Positions 25,801-37,900 of a stretch of DNA of 64,000 nt are shown piece after piece. Made by a program: the position numbers and the translations under genes. The notes under the pieces were generated by a model. That model was not told the origin of the DNA, did no database searches, and worked only from the letters and a program-made list of their open reading frames with translations. Origin of the DNA: Phaseolus vulgaris (Eukaryota > Streptophyta > Magnoliopsida > Fabales > Fabaceae); assembly GCF_000499845.2 (NCBI RefSeq), contig NC_023754.2:29651869-29715868 (forward strand), in the 5' to 3' direction. Every line of letters begins with the position of its first letter. Position 1 is the first letter of the stretch.

Positions 25801-27019
25801 CAGAAAGAGGCTTTGGGGTAACGCTTTTAGTTGCAACTTGGTCTCTTTCATCTCTTCTCATGCACAAAAGATAACAACTTAAATTTGTGTTGTCATTTTC
25901 AATGTCTACAAACTAACACAGACTGTTGGATTATATTCACTTAATGTCATCAACAAATTTCGTTGAATAAAATCAGAGGTAGAAATATCAAACAAATTAA
26001 TCATCAAAAACTTCAAAATGGCATCTGATAGACAATCAAGCCTTGGAGTATGTCTAAATTCACATCAGTATTCTTTTTAAGTCAGTTTATAGAAAGTTAA
26101 AAACTGAGGCATTCTTTCAGGAATCAAGAATAGCATGAATTTGTAACTGGAACTCTGACGAGTACTGAAAGTTCAGAACAAATAGAGGGGGCGAGGATTG
26201 AGGAAGAGTATCATGGAAATTACCTTTATCCAAGTCCAGCTCCACAGAGTCCAACTCCATCTCAAGCTTAGTCACAAAATCTTGAAGCTGATCTACATGA
26301 GTGTCAATTATGTGGACTACAAGATTTGAGACAGATCTGGGAACAGGGTTGTCAGCTTCCTCAGAGTGATTCATAGTCAATAAAAATTCAAGAACATGCT
26401 CCTTGATCACTATCCCCCTTCTTTCCTCCTGCTGACCTCTTATAGAAGAGGAACTTTCAAGAGTAGGAATCTCTGAAAGAAGAGATTCACCCACGCGTGA
26501 GAAGCCTAACCTGGGCACACGTCCCAAGGACACGGTAATTACAGAATGTTCAGTAACTCTAGCAGCAATCCTAAATGTGAAGTCACTGGAGGGAGGACCC
26601 GGAGAATTAACACGGAAGACAAGCGCCCCATCTACATGAGCACAAAAGGGCCCGTTGCTAACAAGTGCAAGAATGTCTTGGAGTTTCAAAGGGGGGCAGA
26701 AAACACCAATCAGGGTTTCTGCAGATTGTGCCAACTTCTGATTTCCTTTCGGTAATTCCAAATGGTACCAAGAAAACTCCTTCCCTCGGCCTTCCCCTAA
26801 CCCCAGTTCCTTCTCTTCTTTCTGAAAAAGGTCTGCCAGATCCCAATCCTTAAGAAAAAAGTTCCCTGAGCCATCAAATATATAAGCTCTCTTCCTCACC
26901 AAGCCTGCAGGATTACCAGGGTAGACACGGCGATCCCTGAGGGGAAGCCGTCCAGAAGTTTCACCATTCATCTCCTCACCAACCCCATTCTCCATAACTC
27001 TATGCTGAGCTAGTTCCAT
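22840..27019 (-). CDS. CorA-like divalent cation (Mg2+-type) transporter
   Basis: Four coding exons on the minus strand: 27019-26224, 24860-24781, 24215-23951 and 23108-22840. All phases close; 469 aa. A long soluble N-terminal half (residues 1 to about 355) ends in a predicted helix (EELIGRLRRMKENVGFIVNR). Membrane segment 1 is about 361-382 (YYLSFLSIIFLPLSIITGV), followed directly by the CorA signature G-M-N at 383-385 (FGMNVGGVPW). Membrane segment 2 is about 405-428 (VILLCVAMLFLVLLCFIFPA). The tail is very basic (RNKRALSRTWSLNRKSLLRR). The GMN motif forms the selectivity filter in CorA pentamers. The NVGG version occurs in the CorA/ZntB-like plant group rather than in classical MRS2 proteins, so Mg2+ is likely but not proven as substrate. 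The start at 27019 lies 35 bp after the acceptor of a 5' UTR intron. Confidence 0.9.
25424..25670. repeat. Direct repeat of about 102 bp in CorA-like intron 1
   Basis: CATGGATTTCACCCAAAA starts at 25424 and again at 25569; both copies run through TAGTTAGTAATTTGTTCCAT to an ACTGAGATA/TTGAGATA end. Copies are about 85-90% alike and separated by about 40 bp. Confidence 0.85.
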
Positions 27020-27053
27020 AAACCTCCCGCAGCAACCCCGAATACCCTCCCAA

Positions 27054-27600
27054 CTAATGAACAAAAAATGATAGGTAATAAACAACAAGATCCAAAAACC
27101 CCAACTCAGAGACTAAATTTTCCTATCTCATAAACTTGACAATTCAAATCTCACGTCCTTTAGAACAACCAACAACCAATGAATGCGATATTATTCGCAA
27201 TCTCAAAACCAAAGTCAACAAATCCAACGCAATCCAATTAATTGATCCAAATCTAAATTGGTTGAAATTAAGGCACACCTAGAATTCTACCCAAACATCT
27301 AACAACCCCCAATAGGTAGGTTTACACTAATCTTCTAACAAAAGCCACCAAGCTCACTACGAACCAAACCCTGAACCAAAGTTGCAGTCTTTCAGATTCT
27401 ATTCAACTCAGCCAAATCAAAACAAACAAAAAAAGCACTCAAGAAGAAATGCATTACCTCGTTGAATGCCCAGATTGTGAAACTGACGAATGAATTTCCA
27501 AAAACCTCAAACGTTGAACCCGGCTAAAGCGAAAGCAACTGGGTATTGACAAGTTCAAAAGGGTAAGAGGATTATTCGTCCCTTTTTGTTGGCAATAACA
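27054..27600 (-). other. 5' UTR intron and leader exon of the CorA-like gene
   Basis: Minus strand CAACGAG|GTAATGC (donor at 27457) and TTCATTAG (acceptor ending at 27054) bound a 404-bp intron, leaving a leader exon from 27458 upward to about 27590. The intron is AT-rich with a T-rich 3' part when read on the minus strand, as plant introns are. Confidence 0.55.
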
Positions 27601-27699
27601 GAGGGGATTTGAAGATGAAAAACTAATTAACTAGTACCAGAATATGAATTGTAATGTACAATAGTTGAGGTTCTTGGAAACTTCCCCTTGCTATAAAAA

Positions 27700-28562
27700 T
27701 TCAATTCTTATCTTTCCCCGGTAGCAGTTATGAACTCCCAGATTTGCATTTCTCTATAACATTGAAAATTTGTTCTGACGCAAAATTACTATTTTATAGT
27801 TTATGCCTTATTATAGTATAATATCAAACATTAATCATTCCAAATTCGCCTAGAGACACAAGTCATTGTCTCATCTCTTATTTACAATCTCTTTTACTTT
27901 TTGACGTCAAGATAAATTTTTAAATTAAATGTATTATTCCATAATTAATATATAATTAACGCTTTATTAAACTTTGATGTTAATATCTTAGGTTAAAAAG
28001 TGATTAACGCGTATGTAATGTAACTCAAGGATACTTATTATTATTATTTTACCTTAGGTAGTGATTGACACGACTACAACGGATAGACATGTCATCTTTT
28101 CTGTAACAATTAGAAAATATAGTAATAGATCCAATAATTTTGAAAAATTAAAGAATTAAATATATAGTTAAACTTTTTACATAGACTAAAGTTATACATT
28201 TGAAAAATTATAGAGATAAAAAGAATTTATATTTTTTATTAATTTAGTTATATGTTATGTATTTTTTAATTACTATTAAAATATGTTTAGTCGGTCAAAG
28301 AAATTCAAACTCAATAATATTTCAATTTTTAAAAACTACCCAGATACCATGTAAGATTTTTAAAATTTGGAAAATATCATTTACCAAACACTTAAAAATT
28401 AATTTAATTTAATTTATTCATGTAATTTTCCCTTATAATCTGTTAAACAATAAAGATAAAGATAATAAAATTAATATATTCAAAATTGTAAACACTATTG
28501 TTGCCGAAATGCCGAATTGGTGGGTTAATGCAAGCCTCAACCAATAATTGGGCTAATAGTGA
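27700..28562. other. AT-rich intergenic DNA
   Basis: No coding-like segment or clear repeat between the CorA-like leader and the Mutator-type element. Confidence 0.55.
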
Positions 28563-29139
28563 AAAGGAGTAGGAAGTTTCTTCCTGCACCCCTACATTTT
28601 TCTTCCTGCACCCCCACAAGGTTGTATAAAGACAAAATTGTCTCTATATAAAATTGTACATTTATTTTTTTTGTATTCTATATTATGAAATCCGGTAAAT
28701 TTTCGGATTGGCGCGTCCAGTATTCTCCTGAATTGGTACTTCCAGTAGTACATGAATGACAGTGTTAATCAAAAATAAAAAAAAATGCAAAACATCTATA
28801 ATTGAAAAAACTATTCCGGATCCACCAATCTGTAATTCAAAATATGCATTTTAGATTTAGAAATCTATAATTGAAAAAATCATTCCGAATCCACCAATCT
28901 ATAATAGAAATTAAACTTTCGGATTCAACAATCCAAAAATCAACAATTTATACAAATTTTTCTTCCGGAACACTCCTTCATCCCGAAAGCAACATGATTC
29001 ACTTCTAGATTGATGAATCCATAACACACTCCTAGATCCCAAATTCAAATAACAGGTAGAAGTCAGTTTCGGAATTTACAAAATTATGGAGTGAAGGAAG
29101 AAAAATGTAGGGGTGCAGGAAGAAACTGCCAAAGGAGTA
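28563..29139. mobile_element. Mutator-type non-autonomous element A with 9-bp target duplication
   Basis: The element is 28572-29130 (559 bp). Its left end begins GGAAGTTTCTTCCTGCACCC; the right end, reversed, begins GGCAGTTTCTTCCTGCACCC. The inverted match runs about 36 bp with one difference. It is flanked on both sides by AAAGGAGTA (28563-28571 and 29131-29139), a perfect 9-bp target duplication, the size made by Mutator-like transposases. No transposase is encoded. The interior has repeated ACCAATCTGTAAT/GGATTC blocks. Confidence 0.85.
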
Positions 29140-29169
29140 TTGAGACTATTTGGGCCTTGAACTTTGGAA

Positions 29170-29400
29170 TAGGCAAAACTTTTCCTCCACCTCCATGTTT
29201 TCTTCCTGAACCCCCTATTTCAGAAAATACCAAAATTACCATTTTAAAAAATATATATATAGAATTTAAAGACTTTGTGGATTACAAAATTAAAAAGTTA
29301 ACCTGTGTGGATTCCGAATTCTACAACACAAAATACAAATTTTATATTTTAGATTACATAATTTAAAATATAAAAGATTATACTCTTAAGTTAATCAACT
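29170..29400. mobile_element. Possible half of a further Mutator-type element
   Basis: Only 30 bp beyond element A, GGCAAAACTTTTCCTCCACC followed by TTTTCTTCCTGAACCCC resembles the same terminal sequence in decayed form, and GGATTAC/GGATTCC blocks follow. No matching far end was found. Confidence 0.35.
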
Positions 29401-29651
29401 CGTCCAAGTATATTTTTATTAAGATTCAATGGAAAAGCTTAAGTTCACCAACAAAATTCTTAACAATGACTATGCTATTGTGCTAATGAAACAACAATGT
29501 TAAGATGTCAAATTATTTGTAAAGATGAACAACGATTTTAAAAAATATTTTATCTTTCACAGTGTACTACCAAAATCTTTAATTCTTACGATTTGTGGAA
29601 GATTTTTCTAAATGTATTTAAAGATGTGTGGAAGGTTTTCTCAAATGTATG

Positions 29652-29677
29652 GTTTAGGGTTTAGGGTTTAGGGTTTA
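29652..29677 (+). repeat. Short interstitial telomere-like repeat
   Basis: Three complete TTTAGGG units in a row, the plant telomere repeat, within AT-rich DNA. Such short tracts occur by chance or by repair and do not mean a chromosome end. Confidence 0.8.
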
Positions 29678-29699
29678 ATATTCTAATAATAAGATGTGT

Positions 29700-32600
29700 G
29701 CATGAGAAGATGAAGAAAAATATTATAAGGTTTATTTTTTATCATTGAAAATGACAATTTCTTGTTTAAAATGTTTAATCTTCATTTTCTTATGAATTTT
29801 GAAAAACTATTGTTAATTTATTAAATAAGTTCGATATTTCGTGTAATGAATTTTTCGAAATATAAGTAAATGTGGATTGCACAATTATAAATATCTGATT
29901 AACTGTAATTTTCACTAATACAAACAAAAAAACTTTAACATTTATTTTTTTCAATAACTTACATAGATTCCCAAACAGATGATAAATTAATAAATATAAA
30001 AATTAAGTATTTTCATAATCAAAATTTAATGTAAAAGACAGTTTCTTCATGACGCACTTAATATGTAAATTCAAATAATCATCCAGTAGAAAATTATCAC
30101 CTTTTATTAACTATTATAATAAAATTTTAAAATTCTTACCAACAATAATATATAACTAACAGTACTAAAAAACCACTGTGCACATGAGAATACAATTAAA
30201 TTTTATAAAGAAAATAAAGACCTGTGACAAAATAGACAAGAAACAATAATATTGAATCTTCTGCTGACTTCAAAAATTGACTATACTGATAGTGATGAAT
30301 TTATGAGGGAGCTTAGAATTTTTTGTGTCTATTTATACTTTATTTACTGTTTTACTTTAATATTTTTTGGGTGTATTTTTCTTATTTACTTATAGTAATT
30401 AAAACAGTATTAATATTTGCTTTTTCTTTGTCTTTTTAATATCATTTCGCTTGTATTAATAATTATTTTTCAAGTGAAATCTAAATTTGGACTAGAAAAG
30501 TTGTTAATTTTTGTTTCAATGTGTAATATGTAATTTTTTATTTTTGTTTTTCTTTTAGTAGTTTTTACTATTACGTAATCTTTATTTTTTTAAATTGTTT
30601 TTAACACTATTAAAATTAATTAAAAAACACAATAAACTATTTGGAAGTAGTTTTCATGATGTACCAGTCGGTCCGTAAGACACTTGAAGATCCGTCACCT
30701 GATCAAAGTCAACCGACACAATTGAAACCATGATATCGAAATAGAAGATTAGCAAACTAATAAATAATGAAAGATTAGGTAATATATTATTAATTATGAT
30801 TAAAACATTTAATATAATCTTATAACAAAAAATCTATAATAATTATATAAATAGAGAATAAGTACATCATTGTCCAGTATTAATACCACCAAATATTAAA
30901 CACCACCAAATATTAAACACCGAATAAAAATTATCGTTCTCATATTTCTAATCCTTATCCTTTGAGAAGAAATAGAAAAGAAATAAAATCCACTCCCAAA
31001 TTGGTTGTAATAGTTGAATGAGTTGATTATAAATAATGGAAAAGCATATTCAATAATGGAAAAGCATATCATAAATAATTTTCCTTTCACGCATCAAATA
31101 AAATTCCACTAAAAGGACATTATTGAAAATGATATCAATCAAAATTCAGCCCTGAAAATCTAACCACAAATCACGACGTGCTTAAATATTTTCACCAATG
31201 ATTCTATGAATATGTCACATTTTTATTTTTTTTATACAAATTACGATAAGACTATTAAAGTCACCTTAAAATTGGTCAAAGTCTTATTCAATCATAGTGG
31301 AAAAATATACATTTTTAATTAAAAATTCTTTTAAATAATCAAATAAAGTGAAAATATGACTAATGTCGTATTGTTTGGGAAAGAGTAAAGATATATTGAG
31401 AACTGTTTTCCAGTATACAACTTATAATAAGTAATGATATAAAGAAAAATCATTTTCGTTATTTTAAGTAAAAATTGAAATTTTTAAAAAATATATATTA
31501 TCAACTTAATGTTAGTATATAATCTCTTACTAATAATAGAAGAAAGAGTATTTTTATCATAAAAAATAAAAATTTTAGGCAGAAAAATAAAAATTTAAGT
31601 TATAGGCAAATATTCAACTTGAGATACATGAAAATGTATATTTTCATTATTTTTCCCCCCTCACTAACTGAAAAATAAAATACATGAAATATAATAAAGA
31701 ATAATATTTTTTTACTATTAAATAAGATAAATATTTTTTTATATTGGTCACTTTCCAATCTGTTCTTTTAAAACCAACTATCACTGTTAATAACTTTGAT
31801 AAATATGGTAAAAAATACTATATTTATTTTTTTATATTTATTACTTAGTTGATACTGATAACTCTTTTAATACAAATTCTTATTTTGTACGTTTCTATAT
31901 GCCAAGATAAAAAAAAAAAAGTTTTTGTTCTACCTGTGCATTCCAATTTAAAGGGTGTATTTATTTTCCACTACAGATTTCCACGAACAAATATAGATAG
32001 GAAAATACGAATATCAATAATTGAAAAATCAATTAAAAATAAAAAAACGAGATAAAAGAATTTCGTCGTTTCGTATAGTTGCAAAGATTTATGAAAAAAA
32101 AAACACTGTTGTAAAGGTATATATAATAAAATATAATTATGAACATATTTTATTATATATACATTTATAACTATTATATTATTATTAATTTATTAATATT
32201 GATATTATACTAAAATGAATATAATTAACTATATAATATAAATTAAAATAAGAAAAAATATTAATAAACATATACAAAATGATAATTAAAATAAAAATAA
32301 TTAATTAATTTATGAAATAATTTTTTTAATAATAAGTAAAATTAAATAATAACACTAATAATAATATATTTTTTAATTAATTATAATAATTATTTTTTAT
32401 TGGTTAAAATTAATTTATAGTAATATAAATAAAAAATTATTATATATATTATTTTATAATTTTTAAAATTATTATATTTATCAAATTACTTATAATTTTT
32501 CTTTTCATAAAGTTTATTATTAGGCAAAACAAATTTATTCACAATTTCTTTATTTTTTACTTTATTTATATTGATCAAAACAATTTCACTATTCTCATAT

Positions 32601-33910
32601 TTTCTCTTCGATTTCACTCCATAATTTAAACAAATCATAACGGAAGTTTTTTAGGTTCTATGATATTTAAAAAAAAAATATTTTACAGATTTTAAGAGCT
32701 TTTCTAAAGAACTATCTTTTAGGGTTGGTATCTTAATTTTTCTTTTATGAAGTTTGAATTAATTTTTTAATAAAGTGATTTATGTATGTAGTTTTCAACC
32801 CAATATCCATATTTTATAGTCTTATTACTCAGTGTCTTAAAATTATTCACTAAGAAATTAATCGTTTAATTATAAATGAATTAACAACTAAAAAAAAAAA
32901 ACTCTTTTTGTTTTCTTAATCAGTCGCTAGCATTTGTAAATGTTTTCTTTAGTCTAATTAGTGATAGAAAAAGTTGGTCTTGATGGCACAAACTTTTATT
33001 CATCGCGGATTATTATCGTTAGATATTACTTCTACGCTAATCAAGTGCTACTTTGACATGAACTACTTTTATATAAATATGAAGTCTAAATTGGTGTCTC
33101 TATTTTTTTAATATTTTAAAATTCAATATTTAATAAATGTATAAATCTCTTTATGATATTATTTCCATCTCTTTGAATTAATAATGTCCATATATATATT
33201 TTTATAATATTTTATCTTATCATATGTTAAAATTTTACATTAAATCAATATCAAAAATTTTCATGGCGTAAATATCATTTTATGAATCAATTCGGTAAGA
33301 TTAAGTTAAACTTTAAAAGTTTATTTTCTATTTATAATCTATTTTAACTATAATTTATTGATTTTGTCAGATCTTTTACTGTTATACCACTCAAAATATA
33401 TAGTCTCACACATATTTAACAAATTTTAACTTAAAAAAATTGTGTTAAAGATTCCAATTCATAATATTATATTATAAATATCACATACGGATGATGATGA
33501 TGATAACTTAAGAGCTTAATATAATAACTAAATCGCAACGAGTTTAGTATTATCAATGTCAAGTTGAACCAATTTTATGAATATAAAAAATTATTTAACA
33601 GTGATAAATTTCAACTTGGAAGAATTTAAAAATAAAAAAACCCGTGATGTTTTATTTTGTGTATCATGAAAAGGCAAGTTGGGTAAGAAACTTTTGGAGT
33701 AATAGTGTAAAGGAATCATGCGTATACATGTGCCGACCGCGTATCTGCATAAGCCACTTGCCACAATTATACCCAAAAAAAATGACCTATTTCACTCATA
33801 AAGGTGAGAAACAAGTAACACAATCTCCCAAAATACTAAATGAATTGGACTACCTTTATACATTATTACATCAATATCTTAATAACTAAAACTATATCTT
33901 AATTTTTATA
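29700..33910. other. Long AT-rich intergenic stretch, no gene seen
   Basis: Very low GC, many A/T runs (notably 32100-32520), no domain-like open frame and no intact transposon end that I could pair. Confidence 0.55.
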
Positions 33911-33914
33911 ATTG

Positions 33915-34004
33915 ACATACATCTTATCTAGTCTGACATTTCAATAAACAACAATCATAACATACATCTTATCTAGACTGACATTTCAATAAACAACAAT
34001 CATA
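33915..34004. repeat. 45-bp unit repeated twice in tandem
   Basis: ACATACATCTTATCTAG starts at 33915 and again at 33960. The two 45-bp copies differ at one base (GTCTG versus GACTG). Confidence 0.95.
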
Positions 34005-34082
34005 TGTAATCGTATGAAAAAAATATTATTAAAAAAAAAAGAAATACAAAAAAAATATGAGAACTAAATCAAAACTCATATA

Positions 34083-34313
34083 TTAACAAAAACGATACAT
34101 AGATAATTTATATCTCTTAATAAATAACTCTAAAAAAATATTAGATGGAAACCTATTATACCAATGAAAATACCCTTTATGAATAAAACCGAAGTTAACA
34201 AATTTATCGGCACATGCATTTCGTTCACACAAAATGTGAGAAATCCTAAATATGATTTTTTCCACAGTAGTTAAGACAAGTGTTCTACCTATTACAAACA
34301 ATTTAAAGAACAT
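34083..34313 (-). pseudogene. Relic of a retroelement RNase H domain
   Basis: The 76-residue minus-strand frame contains ISHILCERNACADKFVNFGF followed by a W..R.P...F....R...MYRFC end. That resembles the C-terminal part of the RNase H-like domain found in plant LINEs and related relics (I.HI.RE.N..AD.LA..G). No upstream part could be recognised, so it is a fragment with no expected function. Confidence 0.55.
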
Positions 34314-34954
34314 TAGTCATGGCAATAAATACAACATAAACAAGACAAAATCACATTCAAACTATAAACTAATAATAATAATTTTTTGAATTTGTTCAAT
34401 AGTATTTATTGTTTCATAAAATTCAACAACCAAAGTCGTTTGAACATCAAGAAAACACAGAGAAACCACACAAAAATTATCTTATACTCCTGTGATAAAT
34501 ACCACCACAAGTACTAACCAGAAGAACCCTAACAACACCATTAATATTTATTTTGTCGAAATCTAGAAAAGAAAACTTTCATCACACAAAAAAGAGATTA
34601 CACCTTTTAAACTATTCCATTTTATTAAATTACAAACACTTCACCTCACCTGTTATTTTATTATAATTTTTTGTGATATAATATATAAGACTATTATTTA
34701 TTAGTTTTTGGAAAAAGTGTGCAGCATATTGATTGGCATAGAATGAGCAATGGAGTGAAGAATGTGACCTCATCCAAAGTGTGAAACCAATGAGGACTAG
34801 ACCACTCTAGTGATTGGAAAAAGAGGAGCAAACCCCACACAAGGACTTGGAACGTGCAAATCCAAATCCTTTTATCTTTATATCTTTCAAATCCAACGTA
34901 ACAAAAAAACACCAACACTTTTTCACACCCATCTAAATCCCGTTCTCTCTAACC

Positions 34955-37900
34955 ATGACCTCCGTTTCTGACCCAGAGAAGCCGGTCACATCCCAAGAAG
35001 ACGACGACGACGACGTTTCTCCAATCGAAGAGGTCCGTCTCACGGTCGCCAACACCGACGACCCGACCCGACCCGTATGGACCTTCCGGATGTGGCTCCT
35101 GGGTCTCCTCTCCTGCTCCCTCCTCTCCTTCCTCAACCAGTTCTTCGCCTACCGCACGGAGCCTCTCATCATCACTCAAATCACCATTCAAGTCGCCACA
35201 CTCCCTATCGGCCACTTCATGGCCGCGGTTCTACCCGAAACCAAGTTCACTCTTCCCGGGTTCGGGTCCAAGTCATTCTCCCTCAACCCGGGCCCGTTTA
35301 ACATGAAGGAGCACGTCCTCATTACCATATTCGCCAACGCCGGAAGCGCTTTCGGATCCGGGTCGCCCTACGCCGTTGGCATCGTTAACATTATCAAAGC
35401 CTTTTACGGACGCAGCATCTCCTTTTTTGCTTCTTGGCTTCTCATCATTACTACACAGGTTAGTGCCAACCACCACTTTATTCACCCACTAATTATTTTT
35501 AATTATTCTTAAATTACTATAAAATCATATATTAATTATCTAAGCTTTCCTTTTCATAATCGCGTAATGATTTGCCGTTTTCATATTATTATTTTACTCA
35601 AACCTTTTCTAAATTTTATTCCAAATATATTTTTTTTTCCTCTCCAATTGACCCTGTTGAATCATTTGGATTCAGAGTTTAGATTTTGTAAATAAATAAA
35701 GTATTATTCTGTAGAAAAAACTACACTTAAAATATGGAGATAAATTTCTCATATAATCTTCTCTATTTAAGTTTTTTTTGTTCTACATTTTTTTAATCAA
35801 AGGTGCAATTTATAGTCGTTCAAATTGATGATAACGAGAATAATTATTTTACTTTTTTTAAAAATGGAATAATTATGTTTTTATAATTATCATGTTGTGT
35901 ATAGTTTTCTAATGTGGAGTTTATTATAATTTTCTAATTACTGAAGTGCTGTACAACAAGTAAAACTCATTGAATACACAGTTTAATTAATTTTTAATGA
36001 CTATGTTATCACTACTACAAAGTATTGTATCGATTTTTGCAGATGACTAAAATTGTGAGCAATTTCTTTCTGCATGTATCAATTTTAACTTCCATTCTAT
36101 TATTTTATTTTTTAAAAATTTCAAACTAAATAAATACAATTCAAAACTAAAAAAAATAGTTTCTGGAAAAAAAGTCTGAAACACAAAATTAGAAATTCAT
36201 TCTAAAATTTCCAAAATTCAAAAAAATGTGTTATGAAAATCTAAAGTCAAAATATTTTTGGATAAAGAATTTTGAAAATAATTTTTATCTATACCCTCCA
36301 TTTATTTAAAGTTATTTTTGTCATTTAATAGCAAATTTAGAGAGAATTTGACAAATTGTGACGGGCCTTTAATTGACGGCGTGTGTGCAGGTGTTAGGAT
36401 ATGGATGGGCCGGATTACTGAGGAAATATGTGGTGGAACCGGCCCATATGTGGTGGCCCAGCACTCTCGTCCAAGTTTCACTTTTCCGGTATGTCAATTT
36501 TTTCCTTATTTCATTTTTTCTATCAAACTTTTTGATAATTTTTTATAAGCATTCTTCTTTTCATATAATTACATTTCTGTTTCATCTCATAATACGTCTC
36601 CTATATTATTTTTTGTCAAATCAGTAACTTTTTTAATCAACAGAGGTTTATTTTTTTCTTAATTATTAAGAGTTTAATAAATATATTCTGTCAATCTATT
36701 TTTTTGTAAAATTACCATTTGTGCAACTATTATTAAAATTAATAATGCATTGGTTTGTGATGAGATGATGATGTAAAATTACAGTTTGTTTTCTCTTATT
36801 TGAATTGACGCTTACATCTTCTCTAGGTATATTAATTATTAATTTAAAATTTAATAATTTTTTTAAAATATATGTACTTTTTGTATTTATATTTTTTAAG
36901 AAAATGATTTTTTGACAACCAATTTTTCTGCTAGAATACAATTTTTTTAAGTGTTTGGATTACTTATGAGGTTGAGATATTTTTGTAAAATAGTAAAACA
37001 TGGAAAAGATGTAATTTGAGTAAATATTTATATAGCGTGATATATGAAGTTCGCTCTTAGATGGTACATGTATCCGACGTATCGATTAAATGTCTAATTC
37101 AAAAAATATTTATTGGATTTCTGACAATTCTAACACGGATCTAACACAACTTTAAAAAAGAGAAATACATTAATTTTCTAAAAATTCAAACTTACTGTAT
37201 AAATTTTTATTATGGTTATAAAAATAATGAAAAAATCATTTTGAACCAAAAATCATCTTTCTGCTAAAAAAAATGAAACATACTTAGTGCACATAAATAT
37301 TTATTATCAATTTATATAATTTATAATTATATAATATATAGATCCGTATCTCCGCGTTATACATTTTAGAGATTATACGTATTTTTGTATTCGTGAGTGT
37401 CTGCATAAGTGTGATGGATTTAAACAAAAGAAAAAGTTTATTAATACCTCTCTAATGGAAGGTTACCCCATGCATGAATCTGACTTGAATTTAGATCAAG
37501 TGCACTCACAGTAGTGCTATTTGAATGAGGATAACGTAGAAGAGGGTTTCATTATTTGTGTATAGAAATAGTTTAGCCAAATCTTCATTAATTTTCCTAG
37601 AAAGAGAAAGACATAAAGAAGACTTTGTATTTTGTTCAAATAAAGACATTGAGCTGGCCCAGCTGGGTTCCAAGATTCTAGTCTAGCTGTAGCACAGCTG
37701 ACTTTGGGACCACCTCACAGTTGACTACTACAACGTTAATATCAAGCATTTAATCTCACTTTTCCATTGCTTAAACATGTGGTCCTGAATTGACCTCACA
37801 ATTAAGCATGAACAACTATTAGGAAACGACTTACGAACTATGAATGAGAGATGGAGAAAATGGCCACAGCAGCACGTGACCCATCATGCTAATTTCAATC

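Noticed and set aside
29652..29677. Chromosome end or telomere
   Set aside because: Only about three TTTAGGG units inside ordinary AT-rich DNA, with normal sequence on both sides.
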